From NCBI GenBank assembly GCA_963575745.1, contig CAUYUJ010022418.1, positions 59,872 to 123,871 of the forward strand: a DNA stretch of 64,000 bases, in the 5' to 3' direction. Made by a program: the position numbers and the translations under genes. Source of the DNA: Prorocentrum cordatum (taxonomy: Eukaryota > Sar > Dinophyceae > Prorocentrales > Prorocentraceae). Positions 40,991 to 51,140 of this stretch are shown piece after piece. Every line of letters starts with the position of its first letter. Within the stretch, counting starts at the first letter, position 1. The notes below the pieces were generated by a model. That model worked only from the letters and a program-made list of their open reading frames with translations. It searched no databases and was not told the origin of the DNA.

Positions 40991-41429
40991 CTTCGGCCAG
41001 AGGCGGCGATCGTGGAGGTCCTGGGGCGGTTCGAGCCCTTCTTCAGCAGATTGCTGCACTTCTCCGGCCCGCGCCCCCCGCCTCGCGCCGCGGGAGTCGC
41101 TGGCCGCCCGCCCAGCTCCGATCCTGGGGCCTGGGCCCCCCCCAGGGGCGCGAGGGATGGGCCCCAAGAGGTCAGAGGGGAGGCTGGAAGCACGCACTGG
41201 GGCCGGGCCCAGTCGTGTTGCATGCCTCGGGCATCCGGCAGCACTTCTCCCCTCGGGCCCCGCCAGGCTTGCAGAGGGGCAGTGCGTGGTTCTTGGTGCC
41301 ACCATCCGTTTTTTTTTATTGTCGTGGTCGGGGCAGCGGTCTCTTTTGTGTTTTTTGGTGGCAGGCCCGCGCGAGCGCGACTCTGCCTAAGTACTCTATC
41401 CAATGTGTCCGCAGTGACTCCAACCCTAA
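40991..41429. other. Unique GC-rich sequence
   Basis: A plus-strand frame (41012-41560) includes a hydrophobic stretch read from TTTTTTTTATTGTCGTGG. The sequence is unique but no protein family is recognised. Confidence 0.3.
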
Positions 41430-41792
41430 GTGTTACCAGCCTCCACTTCGGAGACCGGTACCCTTCTCTCGTTTTCTCCTTTTGGAGCCTCGGGGGAGGC
41501 CCTCACCGCCACAGCTGGATTCGCCCCGAGATTCTGGTCAGACTGCACCCCGGGAGATAATCAGGGAGTGTGGTGGGGGCGTTCGTTGAGGAGGGTGCCC
41601 AGGAGGCTACAGTCCCTGGAGAACTCCTTATCTGATGAGGGCGACGGTGATGTCCACGGCCGATCCACGATTGGCTTCCAGACCCTTGACTCCTTCTCTA
41701 AAGGTTTCTTGTCCCATGCCCTCCCCCCCGCAGTGGCATCGGCCAGAAGCGAGGCCTTCCCTAGAGACTCAGAGATACAGTCGGGGCGCTGA
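41430..41792 (+). CDS. Weak candidate protein, unrecognised
   Basis: 120 codons in unique sequence. The second half has natural composition without bias (SLENSLSDEGDGDVHGRS, then FQTLDSFSKGFLSHALPPAV) and ends at a TGA after SEIQSGR. A second plus-strand frame begins at 41832 (FALGFPSVFGGQSKFNLWKQ) and continues to the GGA array, so the two could be separated by an intron or a frameshift. The minus strand 41561-41893 is open as well. Nothing identifies the function. Confidence 0.2.
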   Translation: MLPASTSETGTLLSFSPFGASGEALTATAGFAPRFWSDCTPGDNQGVWWGRSLRRVPRRLQSLENSLSDEGDGDVHGRSTIGFQTLDSFSKGFLSHALPPAVASARSEAFPRDSEIQSGR

Positions 41793-42368
41793 AGAAGGAG
41801 CCCTTTTCGTTGGGGAGGGGCTCCGTGTTCCTTGACTGTCTCACGGTTCGCCTTAGGTTTTCCTTCGGTTTTCGGCGGGCAATCGAAGTTCAACCTGTGG
41901 AAACAGAACGACGCCTCGTTCCTTATGCAGGGTTCCTTAGGTCAAGGCCCCGACTGTAGACCCAGAGGCCAGATGCTCCCCCGGAGGCACCCGAGACGCC
42001 CCGAGAGACCTCGGCGAGAAGGCCCAGGTAATGGATCTTGCGGCGGCTCTGGCCACATCTTGGCCTCCTGCGTGGGGCACCCTGAAGTCAGGAGCCCCCC
42101 AGAGGCGGAGGCGGAGGCGGAGGCGGAGGCGGAGGCGCAGGAGGAGGAGGAGGAGGAGGAGGAGGAGGAGGAGGAGGAGGAGGAGGAGGAGGAGGAGGAG
42201 GAGGGGAGGAGGAGGAGGAGGAGGAGGAGGAGGAAGGAGAGGAGGAGGAGGAGGAGAATGCGGAGGGTGCAACTTGTTTCGGTTGGCGCTGGAAAGATGG
42301 CGGTGCGGTGTGGCTCCGCATGCCCGCTCATACTCGAGGAGGCAAGCACGGCACAGACACCACTTTCC
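41793..42368. repeat. Unique stretch then GGC/GGA triplet array
   Basis: 41830-42095 is unique (see the preceding entry). 42100-42262 runs from GGAGGCGGAGGC to pure (GGA)n. 42263-42368 is unique. Confidence 0.8.
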
Positions 42369-42466
42369 GGAGCTCCGCGCGGATTTCTGGGACCGGCGCC
42401 TGGGACCCCCTGGCCGCGCCTCCAGGGGGGGCCCGACGCCGATCCGAGAAGTCCGTGCGGACCTCC
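42369..42466. repeat. Inverted pair of the dispersed GCGCTCCGC element
   Basis: The left arm 42369-42397 (GGAGCTCCGCGCGGATTTCT) and right arm 42438-42466 (AGAAGTCCGTGCGGACCTCC) are inverse with about five mismatches in 29. The 40-bp centre is GC-rich. The left arm is the same sequence family as 21108 and 25968. Confidence 0.65.
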
Positions 42467-42490
42467 AGAATTTCCTGTTCATAGCGTTGA

Positions 42491-42639
42491 GTCGGACCTG
42501 TCCCTCTACAGGGGGCAAATTTGAAAATACAAAACATAGTCTGCGGACGATGTTTTGAGGACTGCGAATGTTTTTGGATTATGTTTGGGGTATTGGTTAT
42601 TTTTCGCCCAAGCCCCCTCTCTCGGGGGACAGGCCCGAC
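42491..42639. mobile_element. Intact short inverted-repeat element (MITE-like), 149 bp
   Basis: The left terminus GTCGGACCTGTCCCTCTACA pairs with the right terminus CGGGGGACAGGCCCGAC. The interior shares GTCTGCGGACGAT and TTTTTGGATTATG with the element at 25718. It has no coding capacity. Both intact copies lie just downstream of a GCGCTCCGC-family element. Confidence 0.7.
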
Positions 42640-42876
42640 CTAATGCTCGTAGCGTTCTTCCTGGGGCATGGCCTGCGCCGAAGGAGCCCTGGCAGGGGGG
42701 AGGGCGTGCACGGAAAGGGCCCTCGCGGGGGGGAGTCGTTCCGGAGGTCGATGGTGCACGCTACCTTTCCAACGCCACCCGTGGAGGTGTGGAGCGGGTT
42801 CGTGGGAGGAGTGAATCGATCCCCAGAGATGTGGAGGACGATCAATGGAGAGGAAACATGCTGCCAAATAATTTCC
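42640..42876. other. Unique sequence
   Basis: No repeat or recognised gene. Short frames on both strands only. Confidence 0.35.
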
Positions 42877-42971
42877 AGATGTCTAAAAGATGTTTCAAGC
42901 ATGTTTAAAACATGTAAAAAAACATGTTCGAAACATTTTTAGAACATGTTTTACACATCTTAAACACATCT
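42877..42971. repeat. AT-rich long imperfect hairpin
   Basis: Arms 42877-42915 and 42933-42971 match as inverse at about 30 of 39 positions around a 17-nt loop. The arms are themselves made of AGATGT and ACATGT words, so the structure may come from short palindromes such as AAACATGTTT. Confidence 0.55.
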
Positions 42972-43389
42972 TTAGTTCAGTGATAGGATTGTTAGAGCGT
43001 CCATTGTGATTGCATCCACAACCCTAGAGGCTCAGGTGGGGGCGCAGTGGACGTTTTCGTCGGGTCCCGGCGGTCTGCCAGACTCGGGGTGCCTTCCAGC
43101 AGCTGCGCCGGGCCGAGAGCGTTGGGGGGCTGTCCGAATCCTCCCGAACGGCCGCCGGCAAACAATCATCGCGCACCGCCAATTCCGTCAAACAGTACCA
43201 TCTGGGCCACGCGCTCACTTCTCCGCGCGTGCATACTTGTTGAACTCATTGCAGAACCACTGGCTTTCTAGGTAAGCATGTCAACATCGGGGTGTGGAGG
43301 CATATTCGAAACGCGTGGTTCTTCAATGGGAACTTTGTCACAACTTCTGCGAGTGAAAATTTCCTCGGCATCCTCGTCGGCACAATCGT
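42972..43389. other. Unique sequence
   Basis: A GC-rich first part is followed by a normal composition stretch. Short open frames on both strands (plus 43006-43275, minus 43024-43218) have no recognised domain. Confidence 0.35.
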
Positions 43390-43489
43390 GGTCATCATCG
43401 CCAGCGTCTTCACTACCATCAACATCATCACCACCATCATCATCATCACCATTGCCATCGCCATCGTCGTCGTCATCGTCATCGGTGTT

Positions 43490-43526
<37 letters not shown>

Positions 43527-43626
43527 TCGTCATTTTCATCGTCATCGTCATTCTCATCATCAGCATCATCATCATCATCAGCATCATCATCATCGTCATT
43601 ACCATCATCACCATTATCGTCATCAC

Positions 43627-43713
<87 letters not shown>

Positions 43714-43719
43714 AATCAT

Positions 43720-43755
<36 letters not shown>

Positions 43756-44000
43756 GACCATCATCAATCCAACATCATCATCAAACAGCATCTGCATCTT
43801 CGTCATCACCGTATCACCATCGACCATCACCATCACCATCACACCATCACCCTCAACCATCACCATAACACACCATCACCATCACCATCACCATCACCTC
43901 ATCAATACTAATCAACATCACCATCGCCCGTCACCATAATCACAACCATCACATCATCATCACCATCTACCATACATCACCGTTCGTCATCGTCATCATT
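43390..44000. repeat. ATC-class triplet array
   Basis: ATCATC triplets with GTCGTC (43480-43525) and ACCATC (after 43820) variants and a pure CATCATCAT core at 43630-43755. This is the complement of the GAT arrays elsewhere. Confidence 0.94.
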
Positions 44001-44480
44001 ACCCCGATCACGTCTTCGCGTCTAGCCGTCATCGCCCTCGTCAGCAGTGCCACCACCATCAATCAATCTGCGGCGCCGTCGCCTTCGAGGTGTTCGTTTC
44101 ATCATCATCATCATCCAGCATCAAGCAGCATCATCACACCACTACAACTACGCCCACATCACTCTCTTCGCACCCCACTCGCCCGCCGGAGTCAGGGATC
44201 TGCATTTATCAGTGTAATCGCGTCACTGCACCAGTGAGTATTGCCAACATTTTGCGGGTAGGTGGGTGGGACACTTGCTCGAGAGCATTGGATTTGACGG
44301 CGACTTCAATATTTTCAGAGTTCATCGAAGACGCCCACGGCGAACCACCGCCGCCGCCCCTGCTTTTTTTTTTTTTTTGGAAATGTCTCAATGGGACTGA
44401 ACACTGCGAATCAACGTTACTGTTGCGCCCTGATGTTCCAACATCACGCCAAAGCACAGTTTCCTGCGACGGGAGAGTCC
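44001..44480. other. Unique sequence with splice-site-like signals
   Basis: CCAGTGAGTATTGCC at about 44231 resembles a 5' splice site, and CTTCAATATTTTCAG at about 44320 resembles a 3' splice site, similar to the T-rich acceptor at 9330-9345. A T run lies at 44365-44379. The plus frame 44090-44524 crosses both signals. No protein is recognised. Confidence 0.25.
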
Positions 44481-44670
44481 TTAACCTTGCTGTGAATTCT
44501 GAAGACGAACGTGCGCGGTGCTAATGCGAGGACCACATCTTGAAAAAAAACAGCCCTCCATCCGTGAAGCTCTTCCAAACTTTGGAGGCGAATGTGCGCG
44601 GCGCTAATGCGGGCCGCCTTCCATTCGTGAAACTCTTGCAAATTCTAAGCTTCAGGATCATAGATCGTGA
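44481..44670. repeat. 83-bp repeat, two copies
   Basis: GTGCGCGGTGCTAATGCGAG at 44511 and GTGCGCGGCGCTAATGCGG at 44593, each followed by CCATCCGTGAAGCTCTT-like words. The preceding GCGAATCAACGTTACTGTTG at about 44409 is the same lead sequence found before the 83-bp cluster at 33750. Confidence 0.75.
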
Positions 44671-44984
44671 GGGAGTCTCAGGCGAAACGCCCGGTCCGCC
44701 CTTTTGGACCAGCCTCGGGGTGCAACAGGGCGGAGTTATTTTCAGAAGGGATGGAGGAGGTGGAGGAGGAGGAGGAGGAGGAGGAGGAGGAGGAGGAGTA
44801 GGGGGAGGGGAAGAAGGAGCAGGAGAAGAAGGAGGAGGAGGAGGAGGAGGAGGCGTGCGGAGGCGGAGGCGGATGCGGAGGCGGATGAGAAGGAGGAGGA
44901 GGTTAGGAGGAGGAGGAGGAAACGGAGGAGGAGGAGAAGGATATGATGATGATTATGATGATGATGATGTTGATGATGATGATG

Positions 44985-45023
<39 letters not shown>

Positions 45024-45064
45024 GGATGAGTTGCTGATGGAAGAGATGATGATGATGATGCTGA

Positions 45065-45104
<40 letters not shown>

Positions 45105-45450
45105 GTGGTGATGATGATGAAGATGGATGAAGATGATGCTGATTGATGATGGTGATGATGATGATGGTGGATGGTCCATGGTTGATGATGATGCATGATG
45201 ATGACGATGATGTATGATGGTGATGATGGTGGTGGTGGTGTACGTGCATGATGATGATTGATGATGCTGCGATGATGATGCTGATGCTGATGATGATGAT
45301 GCTGCTGATGCCTGATGATGAGATGATTGTGATGATGATTGATGATTGATGAGATGATGATGAGGATGATGAGGATGATGATGATGATGATGTGATGATG
45401 ATGAATGATGATGATGATGATGATTATGATGATGATGATGAGATGAGATG

Positions 45451-45531
<81 letters not shown>

Positions 45532-45532
45532 G

Positions 45533-45591
<59 letters not shown>

Positions 45592-45790
45592 GATGATGAT
45601 GATGATGATTTGAGGAGGAGGAGGAGGAGGCGGATGGAGGAGGTAGGAGGAGGAGGAGGAGGAGGAGGATGAGGAGAAGGGGGGAGGGAAAAGGGAGAGG
45701 GGCAGGAGGGGCAGGGGGGCAGGAGGAGGAGGGAGGAGGGGGAGGAGGAGGCGGAGGAGGAGGAGCGAGGAGGAGGAGACAAGGAGGAGG
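44671..45790. repeat. GGA, GAT and GGA triplet arrays in series
   Basis: (GGA)n at 44750-44940 passes into (GAT)n at 44941-45610 with CTGATG and GGTGATG variants, then back to (GGA)n at 45611-45795. Pure GAT cores lie near 45455-45530. Long His-, Ser-, Ile- and Asp-rich frames are repeat products. Confidence 0.94.
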
Positions 45791-46400
45791 AGGCGGCCTC
45801 TAGGGAGTTTCTTGGGGCCTCCTGGGAGCTTTTTGGGGGCCTCTTGGGGCCGGCTGGGGGTCTCCTTGGGCCTGGCCTTTCGGGGCTTCTTGGGGGCCTG
45901 CTTGGCAGTCTTGGGGCGTTCCTGGCCCGTCTGACGCCGTCGGAATCCGTCCTGGGGGCCTCTCTGGGCAGACTTGGGGCCCTCTCGGGTTGCTTCAGGA
46001 CTGTCTTGGAGGCCACCTTTGGGCGCTTTGGAGGCCTTTTGTGGTCGTCTTGGGGGCCTCCTGGGTTGTCATGGGGCTTTCTCGGAGGCCTCTTGGGCGA
46101 TCTGGGGGCGATCTCGGGAGCCTATTGGGTCGTCTTGGGCCGTCGGAAGGCCGGAAAGAAGTGCCAACTTCCTTCAAAAACCTGACGGGCCTCAGTCATT
46201 TTTGGGCCTCTTCTTGGGCCGTCTTGGGGGCCTGTTGGGAACCCCTTGGGCCGTCTTGGGCCATAGTGAGGCCATCTTGGGCCATCTTGAGGCCATCTTG
46301 GCCGTCTTTGAGGCTATCTTTGCCGTCTTGGAGGCCATCTTGCAGCCGTCTCGAGGGGAAAGACCACGCTCCAGGCATTTTCGGCGGCTTTCGGCGGCTT
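45791..46400 (+). repeat. 10/11-bp phased interspersed element, copy 7
   Basis: GGGGGCCTCTTGGGGCC words at 10/11-bp steps. Island 2 (46135-46210) reads GGCCGGAAAGAAGTGCC and TTCCTTCAAAAACCTGACGG, matching copies 2 and 4. After the island the words change to GCCATCTTGGGCCATCTTG, as in the right part of copy 1. Confidence 0.76.
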
Positions 46401-46443
46401 TACAGATGGCCAGGGGGTTGGGGCGAAGGCCCACTGGGAGTTT

Positions 46444-46701
46444 GTGGAAAGGACCAACAACTACCTAATATCCAGCATTTCGTGCACCTCTGTGGCAAGA
46501 CCACAGTGGGCGGCGATTGGCTTCAAAGAGTGCGATCCGTCAGTTGGAAGACATGAAACTACTACGCTCATCAAAACTTCCCTCAAAAATGGCGACCACG
46601 CCCCTGCGATGTTGGCGCGTCCTTCAATGTCGATAGACGCCCCCCTCCGATGTCGGGGCCAGGGCAAAAGGGGTCTGACCAGGAACGACGTGGAAGTTTG
46701 A
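46444..46701 (+). CDS. Weak candidate protein, unrecognised
   Basis: 85 codons with an ATG at 46444 and a TGA ending at 46701, in unique sequence with balanced composition (NYLISSISCTSVARPQWAAI, HETTTLIKTSLKNGDHAP). The stop codon TGA overlaps the ATG at 46701 of the next plus-strand frame. CCTAATATCCAG at the start could be a 3' splice site. A minus-strand frame covers the same bases (46461-46799). No family is recognised. Confidence 0.2.
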   Translation: MERTNNYLISSISCTSVARPQWAAIGFKECDPSVGRHETTTLIKTSLKNGDHAPAMLARPSMSIDAPLRCRGQGKRGLTRNDVEV

Positions 46702-47339
46702 TGATGGCCGACACTGGAGGGGCGGCGCATACAAGCAATTACCTCGCAGTCACCGCCACTCTTGCCCAGCACCTCCCCACAGACAGTTCGGCCGCGCAAG
46801 ACATTCTTGAGGCGAATTTTGACGAGGGTTGCAGGGGGAGTTTGAGGGAGCTGGCAGGCCGTGCCCCAGGGAGCTCACAGCCCAGATGGGGACTTGGCTT
46901 GCTTGGGACGTGCCGCCGACCACGAAGGCCGGCGAGACCCGCCGGGACCCCGTGGGGGGCTGGCGTTCTGACCCGGGACCCCCCCCCCCCAAGCACAAGC
47001 AGTCAGACGGGGGTCAATGCAAACAAGGGGTCAGCCAGGGCACCAGATCCTGCAGGATCCTGCGAAGACCCCCTCTGGCTGACCCGGGTTAGAGGCCGCT
47101 CGTGGCCACGAGGCGGCCGCGCGTATTGGCTGACCCGGGTTTGCAAAGCCCTGCGTTGCAGTTTTTTTCCTGTATTGCAGTTTTTTGGTTTCCTGCCGAC
47201 CCGGGTCTGGTTGACCCGGTTTAGCAGGTCCCCGAAAGCTCATGTCCGATCGAGCGCCCTAGGACGCCTCGTCCCGCTTGCGGGAACGGCATGGTTCGTG
47301 CGCAAAGGAAGAACACGTGCAGCGGAGAGGTGCAGGTAG
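46701..47339 (+). CDS. Weak candidate protein, first ~60 codons plausible
   Basis: From an in-frame Met at 46701 the frame reads MMADTGGAAHTSNYLAVTAT and then QHLPTDSSAAQDILEANFDE, a normal soluble-protein composition. Beyond about 46950 it enters the poly-C run and the palindrome-family repeats and becomes Arg/Pro/Trp-rich, so a real exon would probably end before that. The frame opens further upstream at 46650. No domain is recognised. Confidence 0.17.
   Translation: MMADTGGAAHTSNYLAVTATLAQHLPTDSSAAQDILEANFDEGCRGSLRELAGRAPGSSQPRWGLGLLGTCRRPRRPARPAGTPWGAGVLTRDPPPPSTSSQTGVNANKGSARAPDPAGSCEDPLWLTRVRGRSWPRGGRAYWLTRVCKALRCSFFPVLQFFGFLPTRVWLTRFSRSPKAHVRSSALGRLVPLAGTAWFVRKGRTRAAERCR
47010..47240. 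repeat. TGCAGGATCCTGC palindrome family, first site
   Basis: CAGACGGGGGTCAATGC, GTCAGCCAGGGCACCAG and CTGCAGGATCCTGCG (47049-47063) are followed by GGCTGACCCGGGTT twice (about 47078 and 47130). The same words occur at 57225-57640. No coding is supported. Confidence 0.6.
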
Positions 47340-48030
47340 TGAACACACCCCTCGCGGATGGCTGCACACGGCCTCGCACGCCTGACAAGTGCTGACGCAG
47401 GAAATCCTGCAGGAGGCTGCAATCCCCGGAAGCCAGTGTCAACGGCCGCCGAGGCGTTCCAGCGGTTCTCCTCCGGGCCGACGGGAAGACCTGCGGCGGC
47501 ACGCTGCGCGGGCGCCCAAGGGGCAGCTGCCCCGGGCGTCCCCGAGAGGCTTCTTGGGCGTCCCGAGGACGCTTCGTGGGCGTCCCGGATGGCCTCCTGG
47601 ACGAAGGATTGCAAAAAAACCCAAACGAAGGATTGCAAAAAAACCCTTCGTTTTTTTTTTGCAATCCTTCGTTTTTTTGCAATCCTTCGATCAGCTGCTT
47701 GGGCGCCCCCGAAAGCCTCCTGGGCGTCCCCAAAGGCCTCCTGGGCGTCCCGAGGAACTTCTTTGGGCCTGCCGAGAGGCTTCTTGGGCCTCCCGAGTGG
47801 CTGGAGGCCTCCAGGGGTGCCCTCGCGAGTGCACGCAAATTCCAGCGATGCTACAAGAGAGTCCTGCAACGCAGCCTCCAAGACGCCCTCAGGAGGATCT
47901 TCAAAAAGCTCCTCCAGAGGCCCCCTATACCCCCGAGATGCCCCCGAACACGTTCCCAGTCGCTAGAACCAGACGGGCACGCGGTAACGACGACTCTGCG
48001 TTGGCCGGCGGAATGAGCGACTCGTTTGAA
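47241..48030. repeat. Unique stretch, ~24-bp CTTGGGCGTCCC repeat and a nested hairpin
   Basis: 47510-47830 holds GGCTTCTTGGGCGTCCCGAG-like words about every 24 bp. Between them, CGAAGGATTGCAAAAAAAC occurs at 47602 and 47626 and its inverse at about 47652 and 47671, forming a nested hairpin. 47241-47500 and 47830-48030 are unique, with both strands open and no recognised gene. Confidence 0.6.
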
Positions 48031-48380
48031 TTTTCATGATGACGATGATGACGATGATGCCGATGACGATGACGACGATGACGATCACCATGGCGATAAC
48101 GATGACGACGATGATGATGACGACAACGACGATTATGATTGATGATAATGATGCTGATGATGCTGATGATGATGCTTGTGATGATGATGACGACGATGAC
48201 GATGATGGTGGTGCTGCTGCTGATGACGTCGATGATGTTGTTGTGGGTGATTTTGCTGAATATGATGATGCTGCTGCTGATGTTGATGATGATGACGAGA
48301 ATGATGATTATGATGCTCATGACGATGATGTTGATGACGATGACGATGGCGATGACGACGATGATGATGATGATGATGAC

Positions 48381-48422
<42 letters not shown>

Positions 48423-48574
48423 CACGCTGATGATGCTGCTGGCGATGATGATGCGGATGATGAGGACGATTCTGATTCTGATGATGCTGATGCTGCTGAT
48501 GATGATTATGCCGACGACGGCGACGACAACGACGACGAAGACCAGGAGGATGACTAAGCCGATGATGATACTAT

Positions 48575-48637
<63 letters not shown>

Positions 48638-48854
48638 CGCTGGTGATGGTGGTGGTGGCGATGATGCTGCTGATGCTGATGCTGCTGATGACGATACTGC
48701 TGATGATCATGATGATGACGATTATGGTGATGGTGGTGATGAGGATGATGATAATAAGGATGATGATGATGATGATGCTGATGATGATGATGATGATGAT
48801 GATGCTGATTCTGATGCTGATGCTGATGATGCTGATGATGATTCTGACGACGAT

Positions 48855-48885
<31 letters not shown>

Positions 48886-48930
48886 ATGATGATGTTGATG
48901 ATGATGATGATGATGATGATTATCGATGAC

Positions 48931-48990
<60 letters not shown>

Positions 48991-49138
48991 AATGATTTTG
49001 ATGCTGTCGATACTGCCGCCAATGATGCTGCTGCTGATGATGAGGATGAAGGTGAACGATGACGATGGCGATGACGATGATGATGATGCTGATGATGATG
49101 CTGATGATGCTGATGATGATGATGATGATGATGACGAC

Positions 49139-49231
<93 letters not shown>

Positions 49232-49248
49232 AATAATGCTGATGCTGC

Positions 49249-49304
<56 letters not shown>

Positions 49305-49387
49305 CTGCTGATGATGATGATGATGATGATGATGCTGATGCTGCTGCTGCTGGTGATGATAAGGATGATGCTGTTGCTGCTGATGCT

Positions 49388-49462
<75 letters not shown>

Positions 49463-49470
49463 GGTGGTGG

Positions 49471-49533
<63 letters not shown>

Positions 49534-49610
49534 GGAGGAGGAGGAGGAGGAGGAGGAGGAGGAGGAGGAGGAGGAGGAGGAGGAGGAGGAGGAGGAGGCG
49601 GAGGATATTC
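48031..49610. repeat. Very long GAT-class triplet array ending in GGA
   Basis: About 1.5 kb of GAT triplets interspersed with GAC, GCT and GGT, with pure cores near 48565-48635, 48925-48990 and 49170-49230. It switches sharply to (GAG)n at 49532. Most substitutions keep the triplet phase, so Asp-, Met- and His/Ser/Ile-rich frames run for hundreds of codons. Confidence 0.95.
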
Positions 49611-50117
49611 CAGGAGGTGAAGGTGGCGGAGGAGGAGCACATATGAACATGAGCAGAAGCAGGAGCAGACAGAGGGACATCTGCGGGGGGAAGGGAGCAG
49701 CAAGAGTGGTGCCAATGTGCCCTGCAGGCCCAGACGAGTGCCAGGATGGCCTGAACCCGTCCCCGTTCGACCTGAGGCCAGCTGCTGCTGTCTCTCGCTC
49801 CCTGCCTCTGCGCCTGCACCCCGCTGCTCTGCTCCAGAGCACTTTCCCTTTGTCCCTCACACCGTCTCGGCGAGGAGGCGGGGGATAAATTGCCTGGACG
49901 GGGAGCTTGAAGGGTGAGCTTGGAGGGTGAGCTTGAGGAGGCCCGGGGCTCCGCGCCCCAGCTGCGGCCTGAGTCGCCTCCAGAGGCCCGCGAGTGACAG
50001 AACAGTTGAAGGATAAGCAGGGGGCCGGCGGGGAGGAGGAGGTGGAGGAGGAGCGGGATCAGCAGCAGGAGCAGGAGGAGGAGGATGAGGATGAGGAGGA
50101 GGAGGAGGAGGAGGAGG
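49611..50117. other. Unique sequence running into a GGA tract at the gap
   Basis: Near 49905-49945 GGTGAGCTTGGAGGGTGAGC is a short tandem repeat. GGAGGAG triplets return at 50030-50117 and stop at the gap. A long minus-strand frame spans the region by repeat. No gene is recognised. Confidence 0.45.
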
Positions 50118-50217
50118 NNNNNNNNNNNNNNNNNNNNNNNNNNNNNNNNNNNNNNNNNNNNNNNNNNNNNNNNNNNNNNNNNNNNNNNNNNNNNNNNNNN
50201 NNNNNNNNNNNNNNNNN
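50118..50217. other. Assembly gap, 100 N
   Basis: Exactly 100 undetermined bases, a placeholder size. The left side is a GGA array, which probably caused the break. Any frame drawn across it is meaningless. Confidence 0.99.
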
Positions 50218-50665
50218 GCCTCGGCCTGCACAACTCTAGGGCGGTAACGTTCTCCAGAGGGCCGCTGGCGGCGCGCGGCCGCTCCTCCGTCGCCCCTGCT
50301 CTCGGGGCGTGCGCAGCCGCGGCGCGCCTCGTGCTCGCGGCCGTTCCGGCCCTCGCCTCCCCCCCGCCTCGCCCCTTCCGTCCTCCGTCCAGGCTGCCCC
50401 GCTCTCTCTCCCGTGGCGCTCTCCTCCTGCTCCTCACCCCCGTGCCCCTCGCGCCCCCCCCCCCCTCCCGGCTCCTCCCTCGCCCTCCCTCTCCTCGTGT
50501 GCCCCGCCTCTCCTCGTTCTCTCCCCGCCTCTCCTCGTGAGCCTCGCCTCCCCCTCGCCCTCCGTCCCCTCCTCCGCCCCCCTGCTGCTGCCCTTTTTCC
50601 CCCTCCCCTCCCGCTTCTCCTGCTCCCGTCCTGCTCGTGCACGTGCTCGTGCTCCTGTCTCGTTT

Positions 50666-50705
<40 letters not shown>

Positions 50706-50952
50706 CCCCTCTGTCCTCCCTCGCCGCCCTTCTCCCTGCACCTGCCCGCACCCGATGTGCCAGGCTGCCCCGTGCCCGCACCCGTGCTGCTCTCTGACCC
50801 TACACGTATACTTCGCAGGGCAGCCGCCCCGCCACCCGCACGCTCCCCTCGCCACGCCGCCCCCGGGCCGGGGCCCTCTCCGGGCCCAGGAGCTGAGCAT
50901 GCCCAGGCCAGGAGGGCATGTCGGACGGGGCTGGGACGAGGACAAGTCCGTT
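50218..50952. other. GC-rich sequence with C/T-rich and poly-C tracts
   Basis: A 36-base poly-C run lies at 50667-50702. The sequence before it is C/T-rich and that after it is GC-rich. The order C/T-rich block, GC-rich lead, hairpin parallels 36761-37354, which suggests the duplicated unit is longer than the hairpin alone. Confidence 0.5.
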
Positions 50953-50997
50953 CCAGAGCGTGCCGGAGCGCTCTCAGAGCGTTCCGGCACGCTCTGA
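50953..50997. repeat. 21-bp-stem hairpin, copy 2
   Basis: The arms 50953-50973 and 50977-50997 pair with a TCA loop. Relative to copy 1, T37319 is replaced by G50962 and its partner A37345 by C50988, so pairing is kept. The G/T pair is also retained (50968 with 50982); the outermost pair is lost. Downstream words GCCGCGGCGCCCGAGACATC match 61645-61665. Confidence 0.8.
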
Positions 50998-51140
50998 GAG
51001 GGCCGCGGCGCCCGAGACATCCTCCAGAGCTGCCGGATCTCAGTGTTTCTCGACTTCTCCCCACCCGATTCGATCCTCGTCCTGGCTTCGTCGTAGCATG
51101 GCGTTTGCACCGCCGCTGGGTTCAGGCTGGGCCTGGCCAG
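50998..51140. other. Downstream part of the hairpin-bearing repeat
   Basis: ATCCTCCAGAGCTGCCGGAT and GATCTCAGTGTTTCTCG, followed by CCTCGTCCTGGCTTCG, are shared with 61655-61735 and, more weakly, with 37375-37440. Confidence 0.55.

Noticed and set aside
43390-44000. Ile/Val- and Met-rich frames looking like membrane proteins
   Set aside because: They are readings of ATC/GAT triplets in different phases.
46998-47240. Possible tRNA-like or rRNA-like fold from GC palindromes
   Set aside because: No cloverleaf, anticodon loop or conserved box could be placed. I found no tRNA or rRNA anywhere in the window.
48920-51064. 714-codon minus-strand frame
   Set aside because: It runs through the 100-N gap and the GAT and GGA arrays; it is not a real continuous sequence.
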